Shown: positions 20,379 to 29,860 of the stretch, piece after piece
Position numbering within the stretch: the stretch's first letter is position 1
Layout: every line of letters begins with the position of its first letter
Source of the DNA: Fragilaria crotonensis
Taxonomy: Eukaryota; Bacillariophyta; Fragilariophyceae; Fragilariales; Fragilariaceae
Assembly (NCBI GenBank): GCA_022925895.1
Contig: JAKSYS010000094.1
Span: 62,001 to 126,000, forward strand
DNA: 64,000 bases
Direction of reading: 5' to 3'
Notes under the pieces: generated by a model
What the model was told of the DNA's origin: nothing
The model's input: the letters and a program-made list of their open reading frames with translations, nothing else
Databases searched by the model: none
Made by a program: the position numbers and the translations under genes

Positions 20379-21461
20379 ATGAAGTCTGTATTCCTCTTTC
20401 TTTCGTTTGCACTAAACGCATCGGCATTCTCCCTGACGACTGATGCTGGAAATCGCCTCATGTCCAAGGCCCGTCGTTTGAACGACCAGCACAACAACGA
20501 CGATTCCTACGATTTCTCCTGGGTCACAGACTACTCCATCAAGTTTGATTCTTGCCACACTACCTTGAGCTTTCGCGCTCAAGGAAACAGCGGCGATGCC
20601 GATGGGGCGCCAACCGAGTCGGAACGGTTGGTGCTCTTCAAACTCTGTCCTACTAACAAGTGTTCGAGTTGCAGAGGCGGGGCCGAATATGTTGTGGAAC
20701 TCAAAGAGTTTGTCGAAGCGTATTTGAATGCTCAATCGACTCAGAAGGAATACAATTGCGCCAAAGTCAAGAACAGTTGCAGTTGTGAGAATGACGATTC
20801 GGTCAATGATGATGATGTTTGCCTCTCCAAGTGTTATGCGACAGCTGGATTGGATTATTGTGAGAACGAGGAAGATGAATTTGAAGTGGATCGTTATTTG
20901 GAGTGCCGAAATCTTGGAGACAATAAGAACAACAACGGCGATGATTCCACTCAAATGTACGTTGGCGCCTATTGCTCCTCCAACCTCAAGAACATCTACC
21001 TGGGCGCCTTCTCCGACCGTCAATGCAGCAAGAAGATTGATGCGTCGGCCTACGAGACTTTGACTGGCACAGCCCTTCCCTACACGTCAAAGTCACTCGT
21101 CTCCAACAACTGTATCTCTTGCAAGGAACCCAGTCAATACGATGATGACTACAATGCGGATCAGGATGATACCGACGCTGTTACTGAAATTTGTGAAGAA
21201 CTCTACGACCGCTCGGCAAAATGTGAAACGAACCTCAAGATTACCACAAAGTCGACTGGCGGGTGCGACTTTATTCACCGCATTTTGCCTGGCGTGGAAC
21301 GCGTGGCGGCAAGTCGCAGCGGCGCTCGGGCGCCAGTGGTGTGGGCCTGGATTTTTGCGACCACCACAGTTCTCGCGGTGGCCGCAGCAGCATATCTCTT
21401 TTCCAAACTTCGGCGCAAACGAGGTGTGAACTTGAGTGCTCAGGGTGGGATCATGTCGTAA
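20379..21461 (+). CDS. Secreted/type I membrane Cys-rich surface protein, unknown family
   Basis: The frame is open further upstream, but the ATG at 20379 begins a good signal peptide (MKSVFLFLSFALNASAFS), so the protein is taken as 360 residues. The ectodomain is acidic, with about 20 Cys in pairs (CPTNKCSSC, SCSCEND, CLSKCYATAG, CISCKEP) and Asn/Asp-rich linkers. It ends with one transmembrane helix (about residues 318-341, VWAWIFATTTVLAVAAAAYLF) and a short basic tail (KLRRKRG), the topology of a type I surface protein. The organisation resembles the many diatom-specific secreted Cys-rich proteins, but no named domain is recognised. A cell-wall, adhesion or endomembrane role is speculation. 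Confidence 0.72.
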   Translation: MKSVFLFLSFALNASAFSLTTDAGNRLMSKARRLNDQHNNDDSYDFSWVTDYSIKFDSCHTTLSFRAQGNSGDADGAPTESERLVLFKLCPTNKCSSCRGGAEYVVELKEFVEAYLNAQSTQKEYNCAKVKNSCSCENDDSVNDDDVCLSKCYATAGLDYCENEEDEFEVDRYLECRNLGDNKNNNGDDSTQMYVGAYCSSNLKNIYLGAFSDRQCSKKIDASAYETLTGTALPYTSKSLVSNNCISCKEPSQYDDDYNADQDDTDAVTEICEELYDRSAKCETNLKITTKSTGGCDFIHRILPGVERVAASRSGARAPVVWAWIFATTTVLAVAAAAYLFSKLRRKRGVNLSAQGGIMS

Positions 21462-21824
21462 ATGGTGGCTTGATTGTTTTATGTTTTGGTCTTGCGCTCA
21501 TTCGAATCAAGAGCGGCTTCCCCGCCGAATCGTGTGGTTGCTCGGTTTTCACGAAGTTGTGCCTTCATGACGTGCAGTTTCTCATGCGACTCACGGTATT
21601 AGTTAAATATTTTAGCAGAATGTAAGGTTCTTTCCTCACGCGAAACGCTATCGTCTACGATTCGAGGACATGTCCATTGTGAGGCAATTTCAATGTCACG
21701 CTGCATAACAAGTCTTGAGCGTACTGTTCTATTCGACATGGTTGAAACATAACATGTACGCCTACCTACCTGCTACGACTTAGAATCGAAATCGAATCAT
21801 AAATATGAATCACCTTGCAGCGAC
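21462..21824. other. Convergent 3' spacer
   Basis: Lies between two convergent secreted-protein genes. No gene or strong repeat is seen. Confidence 0.4.
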
Positions 21825-23198
21825 CTAGGAATTGGAAGCAAGCATCACAACTATGGCAACCAAACCGGAGGCAAACTTCGTGAACGCGGAAGACCCGCTG
21901 GACGGGGGCGAAGTTGGATTCGAAGCAGGCTTGGCGGATGAGTTTGGTGGTGGTGAAGTAGGCTGTGTGGATGTTGGCGAATCAGAACAGCTCTCCGGAC
22001 AACCGCGAGCCTTCGTCTCACACGCAATGACAGCCTCGCCCTGCGAAGCGCAGTTTGCGCAGCACGTCGCTCGTCCACATTGTTTTTGAGCAGAACCGCA
22101 AGAAAATGGGTCGCTTGTACTATCATCAGAATCAAGATTTGCGCAAATCGAAACGCAAACGTCAGCATATTGTGCAATGCAGCTTGAAAATGCGACCAAC
22201 GACTCGACGCATTCAGGAGAAATTTCGTCGTCGTTTGTAGCGTTGCCATACGGAGGGAATGACGGAGTTGGCACGGATGGGGAAGGAGCAACCGGCGCCA
22301 CATCCGAACAATCTTCATCGCAACCAAGAACTCCTGCCTCGCACTCGACAAATGCCTTGCCCTGAGCGATGCATGCTGGGCAGCAGGCTGCCTCCTGACA
22401 CTTGTTTGGCACATCCTGGCATGTGACGTTCTCATTCCCACTGCGTTCTCCCAGCATTGCACACGAAGTCATACAGCCCTGGAGGTTGGCAAAGATGCAC
22501 GCCTTGAATGCTGACGCTTGTGCTTTGCATTCCAGAGAAACGCCATCATCATCAGTGGGGGCGCTCCCAGATGGTGAAGGCGGAATGTAGGAATTTGGAG
22601 TTGGTGGGGAGGGGACGATACTTGGGCATGTGGTATCGCAGCTCGTATCAAGAAGACACTTCTTGTACGCATCAATAGTGGCAGCGCACTGAGGGCAACA
22701 TGCAGATGCGGCACAGAACCCGATGTTGTTCGTGCAGTTCGCAGTATCCGCGTTGATTGCGTTCAACTGACCCTGCATACAGCCCAGACCACACGCCAAT
22801 GAATTCGTTCCAACACACGCAAACATGTCAGACTGAGTAGAAGTACACACCCCAGCGAGTAAAGGAGATGCCAAGATCTGATGACCAGAAGGAAAGGCAC
22901 GTTGTGAGCATTCTTCTCGCGTCAAATACATTCCATCGATATTCCACGACGCAGACTGGTTCCTCGTGGACGACTTGTCGTCCAGCTTCTGCAGGTCTAT
23001 GAATCCGTTGTTTAGCCTTGTACACTCTCACTTTTCACCCCGTCATAATGAAAGCGCAGCGCGGTGAAATGGTGGAACATGTTTGAATGGAGATCCAAGC
23101 CAACAGAATCATACGCATTTCAATATCATGCTTCCCATCTTACTCACCCCATAGACGGAAACAATGACAATAAATGTAGCAATACGAAATAGAATCAT
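21825..23198 (-). CDS. Three-module Cys-rich, probably GPI-anchored surface protein
   Basis: The main exon (23024-21825) is joined to an upstream signal-peptide exon (23198-23148, MILFRIATFIVIVSVYG) by an intron with donor GTGAGT and an AG acceptor at about 23025. The phase is clean, giving 416 residues. The mature protein has three related modules of about 90 residues, each with the pattern C-x(8-9)-C-x(6)-C...C-x(4-6)-CC-x2-C...C...C (for example ASACCPQCAA, AACCPACIAQ, ATCCANCASQ). They are separated by Pro/Ser linkers (SPSGSAPTDDD, SPSVPTPSFPP). The C-terminus is Ser/Pro-rich, then hydrophobic (FASGLVAIVVMLASNS) with no cytosolic tail, as in GPI-signal sequences. A cell-surface location is inferred; function is unknown. 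The signal exon is my prediction and needs transcript support. Confidence 0.65.
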
Positions 23199-24928
23199 CG
23201 CGAGTTCAGTGCGCTTGCTGTATCTCAATCTTTTGTTTTGTGGTTTGTTTGAACATATCGCCGGATCTTTGATTGAGCACAGATTCTACCGGGATGGAAG
23301 CTTGGGATTCATGGAAGCACTATGGAAGCCTGGGCGCCCAGATTAAACTGATCGACTTTCTTGCGCTCGCTTCCATTCGAGGCGGGTAACTGTATTTAAG
23401 AGGATGCATGATAATCTACTGTGTATGCATAGTATTGTGAGTCTATCCGTCAGGAGTCAGGAGTCAGGAATCAAGATCTCTGGAAAGCCGAAATCTGTCT
23501 TTGTCATACATACTAAACGAGTGGATGATGGCTATGTGCTTAGTGCAAAACAGGTATACGTTCTTTTTTTCCTTGTGAAGTTGTGACAAGCGGACCAAAT
23601 GCGTCGTCCTACTCTACGACCAATCCTAAAACTATAGTCACGACTCAAGACTGCATCGATGTATGGAGTCTAATGAGCATATATCGTATTCATATGCATA
23701 TACATTAACACGAGCATACTGGAATGATAGGAATTCGATTTTCGGACCCGATACACACACTCGGAGCTCAATACACAGTACAGTAGTAACCATATGATTT
23801 ATGAAATACCGGTAGCCAGTATGATAACTGGTGCTGTAGAAATCTACCACGATGCATGATTGGCGTCGCGGCAACCCATAAAAGTAGTCACACACGTACG
23901 ACGTACTACCGTAGTGAGTTTTCATACTTACGACTACCACATAAAAAGTGCCTGGAGCCGTTATTTTAACCCCGTTGTGGACTAAAGATATCTCGCTCAA
24001 AAATGCTTTGATTTCAAGTCTGTTTGCTTACAAATAGTGTTCAATGTTCTTGACTATCCAGTGCATTAATCATTCTTGTACTGAAGCAAGAATTGACAAA
24101 GTTGTTGCTGAACTTGCGAAGCTCATTTTTGTATTTTTCGGCTCCAGGCACTTCATTTAAATGTATACGTACCTTAAGACATTTTTTAGGCATCGGTTGA
24201 GATTTTTCACCCCATTCGTCCATGATTTCTCGTACTAGGTTTTTACTGCTACAGAGTTTTTCCCTATTGGTGGTACGCGATCAATGAGGTGAAAACCCGA
24301 AGGGGTGAAAAATTTCCGACCCTCAACATGCAGTTGAATTCACAACCCCAGTTTACTAATCGGTTCGTTAACCGCTCTAGATGACATTGCTGTATTGCAT
24401 ATCAGAGATCAACTCGGCTGTGCTTATGTCCATTGAATTATTGAAATTGAGTGACTTCTTTGTAGGAGGAGTCGAAAAAACCCCGTTTAACGGCTCCAGC
24501 GGTCGAAACGGCTCCAGGCACTTTGTATGTGGTACGGTTGTAAGTAAGAGTTAAATAGGGACATAGGTCTCCCTTCAGACTTGAGACAAGACTAAAAAAA
24601 CTGCATTTCCAGTTCGCGTTCCACGCGCGATGAATTTTGCTGTGCCAACAGTTGTACCGAAATGTCATACAAGGGTAGAGTGTGATCTACTGCACGTACC
24701 TGGCACGCTACCGCACTACAGGTACTTGTAGTTGTAGTGGGAAGATCAAAACAGGGTAGTACAAGTATCATAAAAAGTTATTTGAAACAGGTCGTGTCAG
24801 TGCGCTTCTGAACAAGATTAAAATCGAAGACGACGGGTCTGGAAAACCTGCGTATGCGACGTAGGAGTACAGAACAAATCGAATTCCACAAGAAAAAGCA
24901 CACCGAAACTAGCATCAGCATCATTACC
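23199..24928. other. Long intergenic region
   Basis: No supported gene. It has a GTAC cluster at 23760-23930 (ACAGTACAGTAGTAACC, ATACCGGTAGCC), an inverted-repeat element at about 23927-24545, and a second GTAC cluster at 24690-24775 (GCACGTACCTGG, AGGTACTTGTAG) just before the next gene. Confidence 0.45.
23927..24545. mobile_element. Foldback/MITE-like inverted repeat
   Basis: The left end, CTTACGACTACCACAT then AAAAAGTGCCTGGAGCCGTT (23927-23962), matches the inverted right end, AACGGCTCCAGGCACTTTG then TATGTGGTACGGTTGTAAG (24509-24545). A third copy of the CGGCTCCAGGCACTT word lies at about 24139 and a fourth partial one at 24497. There is no coding content, and I could not see a clear target-site duplication. 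Confidence 0.55.
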
Positions 24929-25459
24929 ATGCCAGCCGAAACCCTCGTTCAAAGCACGGCGCGTAGCACGAAGAACGCATTTACAGGATGCTTTGGTTTC
25001 CTCCAAAAGACCGACGAGCTTGCAAAGATCACCATCAAGGAATCACAAATTGCGGGCCGTAAGAAGGCATTTGGAGTTGAGTATTTGGATCTGCTTGCCT
25101 CAGGCGCGACACCTGAGGACCTGGAGGCCTGCGTGAAGCGTGCTCAAGATGATACCAAGAAGATTACGGATGAAATCGCAGAGCTCGAGAAAGAGATTGC
25201 CCGCGTCGACGAAGAAACGAAGAAGAAGATTATTTCCAGACCTGTCTCGGCCGCAGCGACCACGACAGCTGCTGCGGCTCCGCCAGAGGCTCCCGCCCCT
25301 GCCCCTGTAGCTGCTACTCCCGAACCAGAGCCTGCCCCCGCAGCTGCTGCTCCAGAGCCAGCGCCAGCCCCTGTGGCAGCTGAGACTCCTTCCGCTCCGG
25401 TGGATGCTGCTCCTCCAGCCCCAGCTCCTGCCGTCGCCGAGACCCCAGCCTCGTCGTAA
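24929..25459 (+). CDS. Coiled-coil protein with Pro-Ala-rich tail, unknown function
   Basis: 176 residues from the ATG at 24929; an in-frame extension upstream lacks support. Residues 1-65 are moderately conserved-looking (CFGFLQKTDELAKITIKE, KKAFGVEYLDLLASGA), and residues 66-105 form a charged heptad-like coiled coil (ITDEIAELEKEIARVDEETKK). From residue 110 the protein is almost wholly Ala, Pro, Glu and Val (APAPVAATPEPEPAPAAAAP), a disordered tail. There is no signal peptide or membrane segment. Codon use matches neighbouring housekeeping genes and the third positions look selected, so it is probably real. I recognise no family. Confidence 0.6.
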   Translation: MPAETLVQSTARSTKNAFTGCFGFLQKTDELAKITIKESQIAGRKKAFGVEYLDLLASGATPEDLEACVKRAQDDTKKITDEIAELEKEIARVDEETKKKIISRPVSAAATTTAAAAPPEAPAPAPVAATPEPEPAPAAAAPEPAPAPVAAETPSAPVDAAPPAPAPAVAETPASS

Positions 25460-26187
25460 TCATCCTCAACTATTTCAAACGTGCGATCGTGCGTTTGGCT
25501 TGCATCATCGCAATTCTGTTTCTTTGCTGGTGCCTCTCTCAAGTATAGGGGGGAATAGAATTGGTGTCGTCTGTCTTTGTTTAAGTAAGAATTACTCTAT
25601 ATTTCAGTTGAATGGCTATCTCATCCTTTGACTTTCGACTCCTTGTTCGATGAGAACTCTATGCATATTGCAAACGAACACTCCATTCGACAGATGAAGT
25701 GTGGCGTACTGTAGTACAAGTACCGTATGTTTTACTATTACTCGGTACTTAGGCACGTACCGGTAGTTCGTATCCAAAGTCCAAAGTACTGTCGTACAGT
25801 ACTCTGTTCGCCTTTCGCCTTCACATGATTCATGACAGGCACTCCCGTAGACTATTCGAATGCTTCAAAAAATTTCCAGGATTCCAGGTACAGTATTGTA
25901 CTTTTGCCAGTACTTCAGTAATCGTACGTTGCAGTAGCATCTCCGAGTCGTACTCCAGTACCACTACCGGTAGTAATCTCAGAATATAGTAGACGTGCTA
26001 CTCGAGTACCAGGTACAGTACTAGTACCCAACGTCATCTCGGTCCTAATCGATTTTTCCTACTCGATTTTTCCTACGAATCAATCAGCATTGAACCACTT
26101 CGAGCTCGGAGGACTATACTACATACTACATAGGACTACTAGTACCGGTAGTCCTGAGTCCTGACAACCGATGATCAGAAGTAAATA
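25460..26187. other. GTAC/TACCGGTA palindrome cluster 5' of VPS36
   Basis: No gene is seen. From about 25700 to 26160 the sequence is packed with palindromic words (AGTACAAGTACCG, ACGTACCGGTAG, CTACTCGAGTACC, AGTACTAGTACCC, CTAGTACCGGTAG). The last lies only about 30 bp before the start codon, so it is likely within the promoter or 5' leader. Confidence 0.55.
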
Positions 26188-27399
26188 ATGTCCGCCGCCC
26201 CGACAGTCAACGGCGAGCCAGCTTGGTCTCCAGTCCAGTCCCTCCCTCAAGCGACCCTCACTCCATCTGGTCTGTTAGTGTTAGACGTTGAAGATGGTGA
26301 AGTGGAATTGATCCGACGCGAATCGGTCGAACTTCGCTTCGAAGGAACAGAACCACTTCCGAATCCTGGAATGGGCGGCTTGTGGATCGATCGCAACATC
26401 AATCTATGCGCGGTTCTGACGACACATCGTGTATTTTTCACCAACAATGATCCCAAGGGTGCCTGGTTTCTGCATCACAGCAACATTCATGCCGTGGGCA
26501 CTGCGGGAGGGTACTTTCAGAGTCCAAAGTCGGTCGTTAGCACATATGCGTTGGGCGATCTGCTGTTGTGCTTTCGAGGTGCACAACCGGCAAAGGATCG
26601 GGACGATTTCAATAGGCTTTTGCAAAAGACATTGGATCGACAAGCCTGGCAATCGAAAGAGAAAATGGAAACAAAACACCGTGCCTCGGATCAGATTGCA
26701 TCCAGAAAAGTGGGTGTCGATGCGATTCTAGCAAAGAATGCCTTGCGACACAAGGAGGCCGCAATATTGACAGACTCGGCGTTTGAGGGAGATGCCGAGA
26801 ATTTGTTACGCGAAGCGGGAGAAGTGGTGAAAATTATCACGAAGTATGTGGCGACATTGGAAAACAGCGGTGAAGGAAATCCTGACGAGGCCCACCTGAC
26901 AGATATGTTGTCGAACATGGGCATGACATCGGCACTCTCAAAGTCAGATATGAGAGGGAATAACTTTTACCAAATTCTGGCCCGTCAACTTGCTGACTTT
27001 ATGCTTCCAAAGTTGAAGTCTGCTGGTGGTGTTATGACCTTGACTGATGTCTACTGCTTGTTCAACCGAGCCCGTGGTACCAACCTTATATCTCCCGATG
27101 ATATGCTAACGGCAGCATCGCTCTTGGGAGAGCTCAAGTTGGGAATGTCCCTCAGATCCTTTCCGTCCGGAGTTAAAGTTATTCAGCAAGATGCCTTCGA
27201 CGATGTCACCATGGCGGAAAAACTTAAGCAATTGTCGCTTACCAAACCTCTCACGGCACTGCATGTATCCCGCGACTTGCATATTCCCTCCGTTTTAGCG
27301 CAAGAGCAGTTACTGGCAGCGGAACGGCTTGGATACCTTTGTCGAGATGTGACACTGGAAACGACGAGATACTATCCAAATCGGTTTGTAGACTTTTGA
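26188..27399 (+). CDS. VPS36: ESCRT-II subunit VPS36
   Basis: Single exon, 403 residues, close to the family's usual 380-400. Residues 15-140 form a GLUE-type PH fold (LLVLDVEDGEVELIRRESVE, AVLTTHRVFFTNN, AWFLHHSNIHAV), which in VPS36 binds phosphoinositide and/or ubiquitin. From about 165 to the end is the EAP30 winged-helix region (FYQILARQLADFMLP, MTLTDVYCLFNRARGTNLIS, LIS...DDMLTAASLLGELKL, RSFPSGVKVIQ). It acts on endosomes with VPS22 and VPS25 to link ESCRT-I to ESCRT-III in sorting ubiquitinated membrane proteins. The frame is clean. Convergent with the methyltransferase gene, 84 bp between stops. Confidence 0.93.
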   Translation: MSAAPTVNGEPAWSPVQSLPQATLTPSGLLVLDVEDGEVELIRRESVELRFEGTEPLPNPGMGGLWIDRNINLCAVLTTHRVFFTNNDPKGAWFLHHSNIHAVGTAGGYFQSPKSVVSTYALGDLLLCFRGAQPAKDRDDFNRLLQKTLDRQAWQSKEKMETKHRASDQIASRKVGVDAILAKNALRHKEAAILTDSAFEGDAENLLREAGEVVKIITKYVATLENSGEGNPDEAHLTDMLSNMGMTSALSKSDMRGNNFYQILARQLADFMLPKLKSAGGVMTLTDVYCLFNRARGTNLISPDDMLTAASLLGELKLGMSLRSFPSGVKVIQQDAFDDVTMAEKLKQLSLTKPLTALHVSRDLHIPSVLAQEQLLAAERLGYLCRDVTLETTRYYPNRFVDF

Positions 27400-27483
27400 A
27401 AAAACCTTGTTGAGGTTCTGAATTCCTACTCATCTAGTTGTTGACCCTGGTCGCGGCTGCATAACAGCGATTGACTTTGGACG

Positions 27484-28865
27484 CTAGCTTACTTTTCGAC
27501 CATAATCTACTCTTCCTTCAATAGCATACGTTGGAGGCTTCGTCACCGCCCTAGGGACGTCAAACGAAACTGACACAACAACCGTTTCACCACCTGTCAG
27601 TCCACCTACAGGTCGAGCAGACATGATGGGCAAAACGGTTTGCCAGTGACTGCGCTGGGGTGCACCAGTTTGATACGCTCGCGAATCAATCAGAATGTCA
27701 TCGCCCAGAATCAGTCTCGGCCAAAGTGCAATTCCCGATAAACTGTGAGCCGTTTCTGACGCGAAGCGTTCGGAATCCGCCGGCGAACTGTTCCCCCTCC
27801 GAAATTCATCGTACAATAGTGGCTGGTTCTGTTCCATGCGCTTCGCGTCAATGGTGAAGGTGACGTCTCGCGTCATACGCATTAAATCATCTTGTCCTTT
27901 GGAAAGAATGGTGTTGAAGGACACATCTTCAACCAAAACTGGATCTGCTAATAGCTGCAGACCTGGATCTCTGCAGTTAAATCGCACAGGTTCTCCGTTC
28001 AACTTCATCCAATCGAATTCCGGTGGTCCAAACAAATTGTGCAACGTATACGACGCTGGAGCAGCATACGTCTGAATTCGATTGGGAATCCAGTTGGCGG
28101 CATTGTCGGGTTCGTTCAATAGTCGAGCATGTGCATCGCGAATAGTGGCATACGCGCCCTCTTCGGTGGCGACAGATCCGCAAATCTCGGCAATGCAAAA
28201 ATCTGCCTTGACGGGTAGCGTGATTTCCGTCGAAAACCCCTCCAACACTGTGATAATGTCGGCCCATCCCGCCTTTCGAATGGCAGCTCGGGCACTGGCA
28301 GCAACGGCAGGATTGGCTTCGATGGCGTACACCTGTTTGGCTCCCAGTTCTGCGGCTATAATAGCAAATAGTGCCACTGGGCCGGTACCTAGATCCAGTA
28401 CAACCAGCGATTCCGGCGGTGCTGTTTCTAGTCGTCGCTGGATTGCTTTTCGAAAGAATGGTGTTCGGGTTGGATCTTTTTCCATTGCCTTGTAGGCTGA
28501 CGCATCAAATGCGACAAAGTCGTCGGCGTTGCTGTTGAGCCCATCAATTGCCGACCATGACGCGCTGATGGGAACCGAAGAATAGGAGTCTCCTGCTAGA
28601 GCTCGAAGTGAAGTGATTTGCATGGCAGCTAGGGTTGCTACAGATGATAAGACATCACGACGTGCAGAAGAGACTGGTGTTCCGATAGGGCAGGACGATT
28701 CCCCCTCCTCCGAGGATGACATTTGTCGTGGTGCAGATTTGGATATTGTGACATGATCAATTGCACAGGACGACGACTGCAGGAATGGACAGCAAATGAA
28801 TGAACCGCGACGTTGCAAAGGCCTGCGCCCAAGAGCGAGAGCAACAAATATGCCTGACAAGTCAT
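27484..28865 (-). CDS. PRMT-like SAM methyltransferase with a plastid-type presequence
   Basis: The main frame (28860 down to 27484) has the class I SAM-binding motif LVVLDLGTGPVALFAII, motif post-I VYAIEANP and a later ADFCIAEICGS segment. The double-E hairpin of true protein arginine methyltransferases is only partly recognisable. The C-terminal half resembles the PRMT beta barrel. The frame itself begins with TTG. An ATG at 28865 in another frame encodes a fine signal peptide ending VHSFAVHS, a diatom plastid-type cleavage site, so a one-base defect or a tiny intron near 28740-28790 probably links the two. Further in, SARRDVLSSVATLAAM...RALAG looks like a twin-Arg lumen-targeting stretch. 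The methyltransferase fold is sure; arginine specificity and plastid location are inferences. Confidence 0.72.
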
Positions 28866-29058
28866 GAGGCCCTGGCGCGCTGAGGGCGAGGGATGAGTGG
28901 TCGCAGTCATTCCGATCACCTCGAATACTATCCTGTTAATGCTGCAATGCCACTGTTTTCAAAGCTACGTTTTGGATGAGTTTGATACGTGATAATTGAA
29001 GGAATCTTGCAGTTCGTGACGTTCAATTATTGTTGGAGAAGGACGATCTGGAGACACT

Positions 29059-29286
29059 GGGAGCCCGTGTATGTCCCCTAATCGAGCCGGCCATCACCTG
29101 CAATAGTGTACGGGAGTACTGAGTTCTACTTACTACTGGTACACTGTACGGTATTTCTGTCCTCAGAGGAGCAGTCTGAGATTTGTAGGTAAAGTTGATG
29201 TGTAACTTAATTTGCAATATAATTTATGGAGTCGATTTTTTTAGAAAAGCTCGATCGGCTCGATTAGGGGACATACACGGCCTCCC
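29059..29286. mobile_element. 228-bp MITE with 31-bp inverted ends
   Basis: The left arm 29059-29089 and right arm 29256-29286 are inverted with one mismatch. The core is CCGTGTATGTCCCCTAATCG followed by AGCCG, and its complement on the right. The interior has no frame but contains the GTAC words of the methyltransferase 5' region (GGGAGTACTGAG, GGTACACTGTACGG), so the element may carry part of the promoter. Confidence 0.7.
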
Positions 29287-29310
29287 ACACTGGTACTCTC
29301 TACTCTAGAG

Positions 29311-29760
29311 AGCAGTGCATGACATCGGGGCCCGTTAGCCGCAGCCGGCCGGAAACCGTGGGCCGGCCGTGATTTCGGGCGGCTGCGGTCCGTGTATTTA
29401 GGTCCCGGCCGGTTCCGGCCGGCTCCGGTCGATTCCTATCACTGTTCGGCCCATCGCGGGTCAAGGGCAGATCACCTGTCATTTTTCACGGTTACGGTGG
29501 TTGGTGATTACGTACTGTTAGTAAAGTACTGTGTACTAGGTTTCTACTACGTACTGTACTTCCGTGCGACTGCGGCCGGGTACGGGTACGGGCAGTGACA
29601 GTCCTGCAGCGGCCCAGCGCGGGCAGGGACTGTCGGACTGCGGACGGGTACGGCCGGGCCAACGTATCGGCATACGGCCGGCTGCGGCCATAAGCCTCTG
29701 CGAAAAATCGGCCGGCTGCGGGTTCGGGTATCGTTTTTATCTCAGATGTCATGCACTGCT
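29311..29760. mobile_element. 450-bp GC-rich inverted-repeat element
   Basis: The ends AGCAGTGCATGACAT (29311-29325) and ATGTCATGCACTGCT (29746-29760) are perfect inverted copies, both flanked by AGAG outward. The interior is far more GC-rich than its surroundings and is made of degenerate CCGGCCGG / CGGCTGCGG words with almost no coding potential. It starts 24 bp after the preceding MITE. The superfamily is not clear from the ends. Confidence 0.65.
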
Positions 29761-29860
29761 AGAGAGTAGTTGGGAGACTCGGGAGCCGGAAGCTGCGAGT
29801 CTACTCTGTTAGGGTGAGGGTTTGTTCGGTTCAGTCTTAACAAGTATATTAAATCCTTAA

